Notes under the pieces: model-generated
What the model was told of the DNA's origin: nothing
The model's database searches: none
Seen by the model: the letters and a program-made list of their open reading frames with translations, nothing else
Shown here: one piece after another, positions 57,512-64,000 of the stretch
Numbering within the stretch: position 1 is the first letter of the stretch
How the letters are laid out: each line of letters opens with the position of its first letter
Translations under genes and position numbers: made by a program
Assembly: GCF_003259335.1 (NCBI RefSeq)
Contig: NZ_QLLL01000009.1
Coordinates: 186,001 to 250,000, forward strand
From: Chitinophaga skermanii
GTDB taxonomy: Bacteria; Bacteroidota; Bacteroidia; Chitinophagales; Chitinophagaceae
Length of the DNA stretch: 64,000 nt
Direction of reading: 5' to 3'

Positions 57512-58684
57512 TTAAGATACTTCTACGATCAAGAACTTCAAATACGTTGTATTATCGATGTTCCATTGGATCGGGTGGTCTTGTGCTTGTGTTTGGAAGG
57601 TTACTTGGCGAATCTTCTTTTTTGCATCCTTAGCAGCCATATCGATGATTTCGAGGAACAACGATGGCGGAACCAAGTTTGTACAAGAAGCTGTTACTAA
57701 GAAGCCACCTGGTTTCAGCAATTTCATGCCACGGAGGTTGATTTCCTTGTAACCCGTGATCGCTTTTTGAATGTTTTCGCGGCTTTTAGTGAAAGCCGGC
57801 GGATCTAGGATCACCACGTCAAACTTCTTCTCCTCTTTGGTCCATGCTTTTAACACGTCGAAAGCATTTACCGCTTGGAACTTACAGATATCGCTTAAAC
57901 CATTCAATTCAGCGTTTTTACGTGCTGTATTGATGGCTGTTTCAGAAATATCTAAGCCCAATACACTTTTCGCACCGTAATAGCCGGCATGACAAGAGAA
58001 AGTACCCGTGTAGCTGAATGCTTCCAGTACGTCGGCGCCCTTCACAATATGCTCAATCTCGCGGCGGTTATCTTGTTGATCCAAAAAATAACCAGTTTTC
58101 TGACCATTTACGATATCAACATGGAACTGTAAACCGTTCTCGTTGATAATGATGTTGGTGTCGAATGGCTCGGAAAGGAAGCCTTTAATTTGTTCTAAAC
58201 CCTCTAATTCACGTACAGGAACGTCGTTGCGTTCGTAGATGCCTTTGGGTTTAAATATTCTATTCAAAGCATTCACAATCGCACCTTTCCAACGATCGAT
58301 ACCTAATGCTAAGGTTTGAATAACGAAATAATCATTGAATTTATCAATCACCAACGCCGGTAAATCGTCTGCCTCACCAAATACAAGGCGACAGTTTTCC
58401 ACATAACCTAGCTTCTGGCGGTAAATCCACGCTTTCATAAGGCGGTTGTAGAAAAATTCGTCGTTAATGACTTCATTTTTATCCCGAGAAAGAATACGAA
58501 CGATGATCTGCGATTGCGGGTTGATATAACCTCTACCTACAAAAAAACCATTGTGCGTGAATACTTCCACTATATCACCAGGCGTAACATCGCCCTGGAT
58601 ATCGCCAACCTCGTTGCCGAATACCCAAGGGTGGCCGTTTAACACCCTGTTTTGAATCTTCTTCTTTAAAAAAACTTTTGTCAT
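57512..58684 (-). CDS. RlmI-like 23S rRNA (cytosine-5) methyltransferase
   Basis: The start is the ATG at 58684 (MTKVFLKKKIQNRVLNGHPW), giving 390 aa. An N-terminal PUA domain (about 1-75, HPWVFGNEVGDIQG) precedes an RlmI-type middle domain with GYFLDQQDNRREIEHIV. The SAM-binding Rossmann domain has VLEAFSYTGTFSCHAGYYGA (motif I) and motif IV FDVVILDPPAFTKSRENI. The catalytic cysteine follows in VTASCTNLV. It methylates C5 of a 23S rRNA cytosine in known members. It is monocistronic with a close -7 box. Confidence 0.9.
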   Translation of the reverse strand: MTKVFLKKKIQNRVLNGHPWVFGNEVGDIQGDVTPGDIVEVFTHNGFFVGRGYINPQSQIIVRILSRDKNEVINDEFFYNRLMKAWIYRQKLGYVENCRLVFGEADDLPALVIDKFNDYFVIQTLALGIDRWKGAIVNALNRIFKPKGIYERNDVPVRELEGLEQIKGFLSEPFDTNIIINENGLQFHVDIVNGQKTGYFLDQQDNRREIEHIVKGADVLEAFSYTGTFSCHAGYYGAKSVLGLDISETAINTARKNAELNGLSDICKFQAVNAFDVLKAWTKEEKKFDVVILDPPAFTKSRENIQKAITGYKEINLRGMKLLKPGGFLVTASCTNLVPPSLFLEIIDMAAKDAKKKIRQVTFQTQAQDHPIQWNIDNTTYLKFLIVEVS

Positions 58685-58690
58685 GGTGTG

Positions 58691-58698
58691 CAAAGGTA
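58691..58698 (-). promoter_or_regulatory. -7 box of the rlmI-like gene
   Basis: The minus strand reads TACCTTTG (TAnnTTTG), seven bases before the ATG at 58684. Confidence 0.45.
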
Positions 58699-58849
58699 AG
58701 AAAAGCAACAGGTTGAAGCGCTAATTTTGCACCCGCTTATTAAAATTCTACCTTCGCAGGGTAAAAACAAGGACTAATGTCAATTTGACGGGCAAAAATG
58801 CATTGGCAAAGTTCTTGACTAGTTCATCCACAGGAGAAATTTTACCATT

Positions 58850-59416
58850 ATGACAGAAAAAGATATGCAAGCACACGAGCAAGAGAACATACCAGTTAAC
58901 AATGGTATTAATGCAGACGAGAACCAAGGCGGTTCTACACATTTGAATGAGCCAGTTGCTGAGGAAGGTGAAGTAGAAAAGCTGAAAAGTGAATTGGCTG
59001 AAATGCGTGATAAGTACTTGCGTTCTGTAGCAGAATTCGATAACTTTAGAAAGCGTACTGCTAAAGAAAAGTTAGAACTTATTCAAACTGCCAATAAAGA
59101 GGTAATCACCGCTCTTCTTGATGTATTGGACGACAGCGAACGCGCTTCCAAACAGCTCGAAACTTCTACTGATATTCAAGCAATTAAAGATGGCGTTGTA
59201 TTGGTTTTCAATAAGTTGAAAACAACCTTGCAATCCAAAGGCTTGAAAGCAATGGAAAGTATTAACCAAGAATTTGATGCCGACTTGCACGAAGCAATTA
59301 CCGAAATTCCAGCTCCTACACCGGATATGGCAGGTAAAGTAATTGACGAATTGCAGAAAGGTTACATGATAAACGATAAGATTATCCGTCACCCGAAAGT
59401 GGTGGTAGGTAAATAA
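58850..59416 (+). CDS. grpE: nucleotide exchange factor GrpE
   Basis: GrpE releases ADP from DnaK. The 188-aa protein has an acidic disordered N-terminus, then a long helix with LAEMRDKYLRSVAEFDNFRKRTAKE. The C-terminal beta domain ends PDMAGKVIDELQKGYMINDKIIRHPKVVVG, the family's GY-L-x-x-[RK]-x-[IL]-R-x-x-x-V motif. It precedes dnaJ by 135 bases, as usual. I see no CIRCE-type operator (TTAGCACTC repeat) in front. Confidence 0.96.
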   Translation: MTEKDMQAHEQENIPVNNGINADENQGGSTHLNEPVAEEGEVEKLKSELAEMRDKYLRSVAEFDNFRKRTAKEKLELIQTANKEVITALLDVLDDSERASKQLETSTDIQAIKDGVVLVFNKLKTTLQSKGLKAMESINQEFDADLHEAITEIPAPTPDMAGKVIDELQKGYMINDKIIRHPKVVVGK

Positions 59417-59445
59417 TCAGCTGTCGTGCTGACAGTCGATTATTT

Positions 59446-59536
59446 CCTGCCAAGCTAGTTTGGCAGGTGCTTATTTGCATAAACATTATTACTATATAAT
59501 TAAAATACAAAGCCAGCGTTGTGAAACCCTGGCTTT
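59446..59536 (+). promoter_or_regulatory. two hairpins in the grpE-dnaJ gap
   Basis: CCTGCCAA / TTGGCAGG (59446-59467) and AAAGCCAG / CTGGCTTT (59509-59536) lie between grpE and dnaJ; the second ends in T4 and sits 15 bases before the dnaJ ATG. They may be terminators/attenuators or leader structures that respond to heat. No T-rich tail follows the first. Confidence 0.5.
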
Positions 59537-59550
59537 TCAAGCGTATTCTA

Positions 59551-60726
59551 ATGTCTGCCAAAAGAGATTATTACGAAATATTAGGCGTTGCAAAAACAGC
59601 CTCACAGGATGAGATCAAAAAAGCATACCGTAAAGTGGCTATGCAATACCATCCTGACAGAAATCCCGATAACAAGGAAGCGGAAGAGAAATTTAAAGAA
59701 GCCGCTGAAGCCTACGAAGTATTAAGCGACGCAGATAAACGCGCGCAGTACGATCGTTTTGGCCATGCCGGTGTGGGCGGTCGTGGTGGATATGGCGGCG
59801 GTAGCGGTCATATGAACATGGATGACATCTTCTCTAACTTCGGGGATATTTTTGGTGATGATATTTTCGGCAGCTTCTTCGGTGGCGGTGGCGGACAACG
59901 CGGCGGTGGCCGTGGTGGTAGCCGTGCCCGCGGAACAAGAGGTTCTAACTTGCGTATCAAAATCAAGTTAACCTATGAAGAAATCGCGAAAGGTGCCAAC
60001 AAGAAAATCAAAGTAAAGAAATATGTAGGCTGCCAAACCTGTAATGGTTTAGGGGCAAAAGATAAAAACGCTTTCCAAACATGTGGAACCTGTCATGGTA
60101 GCGGGCAAGTGCGCAAAGTAACCCAAACATTCTTGGGGCAAATGCAAACAGTTACTACCTGTCCAAACTGTAACGGCGAGGGTCAAACGATTACCAATAA
60201 ATGTACTACATGTAAAGGCGAAGGCCGCGTGTATGGAGAAGAAATGGTATCGATCGACATTCCAGCTGGTGTACAAGAAGGGATGCAGCTTAGCATGACC
60301 GGTAAAGGTAATGCCGGCGAAAGAGGTGGAGCACCAGGCGATTTATTGATATTGATAGAAGAAGAACCACATCCGGAATTACAGCGCGATGGGTTGAATG
60401 TTGCATACGATTTGCACATCTCCTTCCCCGACGCCGTATTCGGTATCCAAGTGGAGGTGCCTACCATCGATGGTAAAGCAAAAATCAAGATCCCGGCAGG
60501 TACCCAATCAGGCAAAATCTTCCGCCTGAAAGGCAAAGGTTTCCCTTCCGTAAACAGCTACGAAAAAGGTGATCAATTAATCCATGTAAACGTATGGACA
60601 CCACAAAACGTAAGCAACGAGGAGAAACAAATGATCGAAAAACTACAAGAATCAGCAAACTTCAAACCGAACCCAGAAAAATCCAGCAAAGGATTCTTCG
60701 AAAAGGTGAGAGACATTTTTAGTTGA
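59551..60726 (+). CDS. dnaJ: chaperone protein DnaJ
   Basis: DnaJ stimulates DnaK ATPase and delivers clients. The start is the ATG at 59551 (MSAKRDYYEILGVAKTASQD), giving 391 aa; an in-frame GTG lies upstream. The J domain has the HPD motif in MQYHPDRNP. A glycine-rich region follows (about 80-135), then four zinc-finger repeats: CQTCNGLG, CGTCHGSG, CPNCNGEG and CTTCKGEG. Two C-terminal substrate domains follow. The type I form is complete. Confidence 0.97.
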   Translation: MSAKRDYYEILGVAKTASQDEIKKAYRKVAMQYHPDRNPDNKEAEEKFKEAAEAYEVLSDADKRAQYDRFGHAGVGGRGGYGGGSGHMNMDDIFSNFGDIFGDDIFGSFFGGGGGQRGGGRGGSRARGTRGSNLRIKIKLTYEEIAKGANKKIKVKKYVGCQTCNGLGAKDKNAFQTCGTCHGSGQVRKVTQTFLGQMQTVTTCPNCNGEGQTITNKCTTCKGEGRVYGEEMVSIDIPAGVQEGMQLSMTGKGNAGERGGAPGDLLILIEEEPHPELQRDGLNVAYDLHISFPDAVFGIQVEVPTIDGKAKIKIPAGTQSGKIFRLKGKGFPSVNSYEKGDQLIHVNVWTPQNVSNEEKQMIEKLQESANFKPNPEKSSKGFFEKVRDIFS

Positions 60727-60753
60727 TTTTTTTAATATAATTTTACGCTTCAC

Positions 60754-60791
60754 AAAAGGCGAAAGTGGTTACTTCACTGCTTTCGCCTTTT
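60754..60791 (+). terminator. intrinsic terminator after dnaJ
   Basis: AAAAGGCGAAAG pairs perfectly with CTTTCGCCTTTT, with a small inner AGTG/CACT stem, followed by AATTTTT. Confidence 0.85.
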
Positions 60792-60803
60792 AATTTTTAC
60801 GCT

Positions 60804-61745
60804 ATGGATAAATTTGAAATGTTCGAAAACCGCCTCACGAAAGTTTTCAAACACCTACGCAAAACCGCTAAACGACAAGGCGTTACTTGCTACCGCGTGT
60901 ACGATAACGATCTCACGGAATTCCCGCTCAGCATAGAAATCTATGAAGACGAACTCTACGTAGCGGAATTCAAACGCGAACATAACCTCAGCGAAGAACA
61001 ATACGAAGAATGGCAACAACGCGGCATGGAAATCATGTCGAAAGTGCTCGACATCCCTATCGATAACATCTACCTCCGCGAACGTAAACGTAAAGAAAAC
61101 AGGAACGATCAATACGAGAAATTATCTTTCGAAAGCCACGAACGCATCGTGCAGGAAGATGGATTGAAGTTCAAAGTAAACCTTACCGACTACCTCGACT
61201 CGGGCCTTTTCCTAGATCATAGAATTACCCGCCACATGGTACGTGAAATGTCGCAAGACAAAGATGTACTCAACCTTTTCTGCTATACAGGCTCTTTCTC
61301 CGTTTACGCAGCAGCCGGTGGCGCCAAAAGTGTAACCTCTGTAGATCTTTCGAAAACGTATTTAAGTTGGGCAGAAGAAAACATGCAACTCAACGATATT
61401 TACGACCCTGCGAAGCATAAATATGTACACGCCGATGTGCTCCAATACCTCGAAGATTTGAAGCTAAACAGCTTCGACCTTGTAGTTATTGATCCACCAA
61501 CGTTCAGTAATAGTAAGCGTATGAAGGATTTTATGGACGTACAACGCGATCACGTGAGCATGCTTAACAATATATTATTAGCCCTCCGCCCAGGGGGTGT
61601 TATCATCTTCAGCAACAACTACCGCAAATTCAAAATCGATGAAGCGGCGATCAATGCTAAGACCATTAAGAATATTACCGCGCAAACCATGCCGTTCGAT
61701 TTCAACGGGAAGTTGATTCGACATTGTTTCCGTATCGAAAAATGA
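60804..61745 (+). CDS. RlmK-like 23S rRNA methyltransferase-family protein
   Basis: The start is the ATG at 60804 (MDKFEMFENRLTKVFKHLRK), just after the dnaJ terminator, giving 313 aa. The class I SAM-binding core has VLNLFCYTGSFSVYAAAGGAKSV, SVDLSKTYLSWAEENM and the DPPTFSN motif in VVIDPPTFSNSKRM. The similarity is to the RlmK (rlmL C-terminal) half that makes m7G in 23S rRNA; the THUMP/RlmL half is absent, as in many Bacteroidota. The catalytic residues of the real target site are not proven. Confidence 0.88.
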   Translation: MDKFEMFENRLTKVFKHLRKTAKRQGVTCYRVYDNDLTEFPLSIEIYEDELYVAEFKREHNLSEEQYEEWQQRGMEIMSKVLDIPIDNIYLRERKRKENRNDQYEKLSFESHERIVQEDGLKFKVNLTDYLDSGLFLDHRITRHMVREMSQDKDVLNLFCYTGSFSVYAAAGGAKSVTSVDLSKTYLSWAEENMQLNDIYDPAKHKYVHADVLQYLEDLKLNSFDLVVIDPPTFSNSKRMKDFMDVQRDHVSMLNNILLALRPGGVIIFSNNYRKFKIDEAAINAKTIKNITAQTMPFDFNGKLIRHCFRIEK

Positions 61746-61749
61746 TTAC

Positions 61750-61772
61750 ATGCCCGCTGTTATGGCGGGCAT
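61750..61772 (+). terminator. intrinsic terminator after the RlmK-like gene
   Basis: ATGCCCGC pairs with GCGGGCAT around TGTTATG and is followed by TTTTC. Confidence 0.75.
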
Positions 61773-61818
61773 TTTCATGTGATACCAAGCCGTTGGAAAT
61801 TTTATTATTTTCGCCCGC

Positions 61819-63267
61819 ATGTTAACGGCATTTATTCTCCTTTATTTACTGGGTACCATTTTATTGGGTCGCTGGGCCGCGAAGAAAGTCCACAGTGCTA
61901 AAGATTTCGTGGTGGCGGGTAAAAACTTGCCCATCGGGATTAGCACCTGCGTGATTTTTGCTACTTGGTTTGGTTCAGAAACTATGCTGGGTGCCAGTAG
62001 CGAATTCGCACAACACGGCTTCTTGGGGATTATGGAAGACCCTTTCGGGGCTTCGCTTTGCTTGGTTTTAGTAGGATTATTCTTTGCCCGGAAACTCTAC
62101 CGATTTAACATTCTTACGTTTTGCGATTTCTTCAAAATCCGGTTCGGCCGCAAGGCGGAACTTATCTCGGCCTTGCTCATGATTCCCTCCTATTTCGGAT
62201 GGATTGCCGCGCAAATTGTGGCGATGGGTATTGTGATTAATACCGTGATGGGATTTCCACTAGAAATTTCCATGATTGCAAGTGGTTTGATTGTAATGGG
62301 ATACACCTATATGGGTGGTATGTGGTCGGTATCCGTCACCGATTTCGTGCAAACAGTAATGATCATAGCAGGATTGTTAATTATCACAGGCAGCTTGGTT
62401 TACAAAGCAGGCGGCCTCAGCAATGTGCTGCAACATACACCGGAAATGCACTTCCGGTTCATTCCTCACAACAACGACTGGCTAAGCTGGATGAAATACA
62501 TCGCCGCTTGGATGACCATCGGCTTGGGTTCTATTCCACAGCAAGACGTTTTCCAGCGCCTCATGTCGTCGAAAAGTGAAAACGTGGCAGTACGATCTTC
62601 GTACCTCGCATCGGCCATGTACTTGGTATTCGGCTTAATGCCTATCCTTATTATTATGTGTGCCCGCGTGCTATACCCTTCTTTATTTGCAGGTGAAGCC
62701 GAAAAGATATTGCCTAACATGGTGCTGCAACACAGCTCCTTATTCATTCAAATCCTCTTCTTCGGCGCTTTATTGTCGGCCATTATGAGTACAACCAGCG
62801 GCGCTATCTTGGCCCCTGCTACTGTACTTGGCGAGAACATCATTCGTCCTTTTTATAAAGAAATCAGCGATAAAAAACTGCTTTGGATTATTCGTTTATC
62901 GGTGGTAATTGTATCAGTTATATCCTTGGTAATGGCCTTAAGTAGCCAGAACATTTACGAGCTAGTGGCCAGCAGCTCTATCCTTAGCTTGGTATCGTTA
63001 TTCGTTCCACTTACAGCAGGTTTATACTGGAAACGCGCTACTTCGCTAGGAGCTTTACTATCGATAATTTTGGGAACAATTGGGTATGGTGTAAGTGAGT
63101 GGATGGAAACAGCGGTGCCGTCGTTGATGATTGGTTTGGGCGCCAGCATACTGGGGATGTTGTTGGGAACGTTGATCGAAAACGTGATAATGCTTCCGCG
63201 TTGGTTGCAAGATAAACCTGTAGACTTGAAATTGGTACAAATCGATTCCAGTGTTACTTCTGCGTGA
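61819..63267 (+). CDS. sodium:solute symporter (SSS) family transporter
   Basis: The 482-aa membrane protein has about 13 hydrophobic segments. It carries the SSS features LLGRWAAKKVHSAKDFVVAGKNLP, then FATWFGSETMLGASSEFAQHG, the GGMWSVSVTDFVQTVMIIAG signature and IMSTTSGAILAPATVLGENI. Members import sugars, amino acids, proline or other solutes with Na+. The substrate is not decided by neighbours. The last 14 bases overlap the convergent VWA gene. Confidence 0.92.
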   Translation: MLTAFILLYLLGTILLGRWAAKKVHSAKDFVVAGKNLPIGISTCVIFATWFGSETMLGASSEFAQHGFLGIMEDPFGASLCLVLVGLFFARKLYRFNILTFCDFFKIRFGRKAELISALLMIPSYFGWIAAQIVAMGIVINTVMGFPLEISMIASGLIVMGYTYMGGMWSVSVTDFVQTVMIIAGLLIITGSLVYKAGGLSNVLQHTPEMHFRFIPHNNDWLSWMKYIAAWMTIGLGSIPQQDVFQRLMSSKSENVAVRSSYLASAMYLVFGLMPILIIMCARVLYPSLFAGEAEKILPNMVLQHSSLFIQILFFGALLSAIMSTTSGAILAPATVLGENIIRPFYKEISDKKLLWIIRLSVVIVSVISLVMALSSQNIYELVASSSILSLVSLFVPLTAGLYWKRATSLGALLSIILGTIGYGVSEWMETAVPSLMIGLGASILGMLLGTLIENVIMLPRWLQDKPVDLKLVQIDSSVTSA

Positions 63268-64000
63268 TGGGGATTTGCTTCTTGCATACCTTCACCAACT
63301 TTATAAATTCATTTCTATAGCCTTCGGTATCCTTACCGAGGGCTTTTTTTGCGATTTCCACTACCATATCATAATTCCCGGTACCACGGTGTGAAGAATT
63401 GCGTAGTAACATACCCCATAAAGCCACACCTGCAGCGAATTGAAAATCATCCGGGCTTTCATCGAACGAAATAAGTGGGAGGTTGAAATCGTGGTGCATT
63501 TGCTGTAAAACATTGCTTTCCGGGGTGCGGTATTGCATATCAATGGCTGCTATATTGTTAAGTAAACCAGGTGGTGTGCCGGGTTGGGGTTCTATCTCGT
63601 ACATGGCTACTACACTATGCCCCGCTCCAACAATGCCACCGGATTGTTTTTCACCTTCCCGCAAATCTTCTTTTACCACTTTATTCTCGTAACCAATTAG
63701 CCTGTACGATTTAATGTATTGGGGGTTGAAGCGTACTTCCGCCCTTACATCCTTTGCGACGGTGAATAAGGTAGACCCAAACTCGCGGGCAAACACTTTG
63801 TTGGCTTCTTCCAAATTATCGATATAAGCAAAATTGCCATTTCCTTTACTGGCAAGGCCTTCTAGTTTAGAATCTTTGTAGTCGTGCATACCGAATCCCA
63901 AGCATGTTAGATATACGCCTGTTTCTTTCTTCCAATGTATCAAGTCTTCCATATCGCGGTCGCTCGTTTGTCCTACATTAAAATCGCCATCGGTAGCCAA
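63254..64000 (-). CDS. von Willebrand factor A (VWA) domain protein, 5' partial
   Basis: The frame is open to the right edge, and the apparent first residue comes from TTG in the conserved strand LATDGDFNVG, so the N-terminus lies outside. The visible 248 residues contain the end of a VWA domain (ATDGDFNVG...SDRDMEDLI, GVYLTCLGFG) and the YfbK-like C-terminal domain (DUF3520; KDVRAEVRFNPQYIKSYRLIGYENK, FAAGVALWGMLLRNS). Members are surface or periplasmic lipoproteins of unclear role. No export signal can be seen because the start is missing. Confidence 0.9.
   Translation of the reverse strand: MATDGDFNVGQTSDRDMEDLIHWKKETGVYLTCLGFGMHDYKDSKLEGLASKGNGNFAYIDNLEEANKVFAREFGSTLFTVAKDVRAEVRFNPQYIKSYRLIGYENKVVKEDLREGEKQSGGIVGAGHSVVAMYEIEPQPGTPPGLLNNIAAIDMQYRTPESNVLQQMHHDFNLPLISFDESPDDFQFAAGVALWGMLLRNSSHRGTGNYDMVVEIAKKALGKDTEGYRNEFIKLVKVCKKQIPITQK

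Noticed and set aside
58700..58849. CIRCE operator in front of grpE
   Set aside because: No TTAGCACTC-N9-GAGTGCTAA pattern or recognisable partial was found.

Overview
The window looks like a chromosomal stretch of a Bacteroidota bacterium, most likely of the Chitinophagaceae type. The grounds are: a PKD-repeat protein with a gliding-motility (type B, T9SS) C-terminus followed by a PorP/SprF partner; a stand-alone T9SS type A sorting domain; the fused E1 alpha/beta 2-oxoacid dehydrogenase; the short AMP nucleosidase; the DUF2795-type small acidic protein; and many -7 boxes of the Bacteroidota form TAnnTTTG with little Shine-Dalgarno signal. No taxonomic search was possible. No rRNA, CRISPR array, prophage or intact insertion sequence was seen; there is one tRNA-Met(CAT).

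Layout. 1-4.3 kb: a TlpA-like thioredoxin cut by the window edge, small exported or membrane proteins, a DoxX-like/lipoprotein pair, a protein phosphatase and the tRNA. 4.4-7 kb: an E1 alpha/beta fusion divergent from a MarR regulator with a perfect inverted repeat between them. 7-18.1 kb: housekeeping genes (FAH-family hydrolase, pth, rplY, prs, radC, a Gfo/Idh/MocA oxidoreductase, a PL6 polysaccharide lyase, ispD, queA, a double ABC ATPase, AMP nucleosidase). 18.1-21.7 kb: an HSDR_N-like nuclease-fold protein, then an AT-rich accessory stretch with two gene remnants, an immunity-like protein, two copies of a 65-bp terminator-like repeat, three AT-rich hairpins, and a 51-aa basic ORF overlapping a DUF6169-like gene. 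21.8-26.7 kb: gdhA and the cytochrome c maturation genes ccmD, ccmC and ccmB, with about 1.8 kb of repeats plus one unrecognised gene between ccmC and ccmB.

26.8-46.6 kb: accC, gtrA, tdk and waaA; then a nucleotide-sugar block (DegT aminotransferase, ugd, UDP-glucuronate decarboxylase, rfbB, rfbC, rfbD) that feeds surface glycan synthesis; then a LolD-like ATPase, fabI, recN, a TPR protein, a zinc-ribbon/Nif3 pair and an M32 carboxypeptidase. 46.7-56.7 kb: exported redox and surface proteins, including the 1607-aa PKD protein with its PorP partner, a metallo-beta-lactamase-fold protein that has lost most of the metal motif, a peroxiredoxin and a passenger-less T9SS tail. 57.5-64 kb: an RlmI-like methyltransferase, grpE-dnaJ, a second rRNA methyltransferase-like gene, a sodium:solute symporter and a VWA protein cut by the right edge.

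The most unusual signal is non-coding. A roughly 150-bp element occurs twice in opposite orientation (24475-24625 and 57225-57377). It has a perfect 13-bp hairpin and a second hairpin whose stem differs between the copies by a compensatory C-G to G-C swap while its loop is identical. Both copies lie near arrays of about 11-bp CATGTA repeats. This is direct evidence for selection on a folded RNA or single-stranded DNA, and one copy sits where the ccm operon is interrupted.
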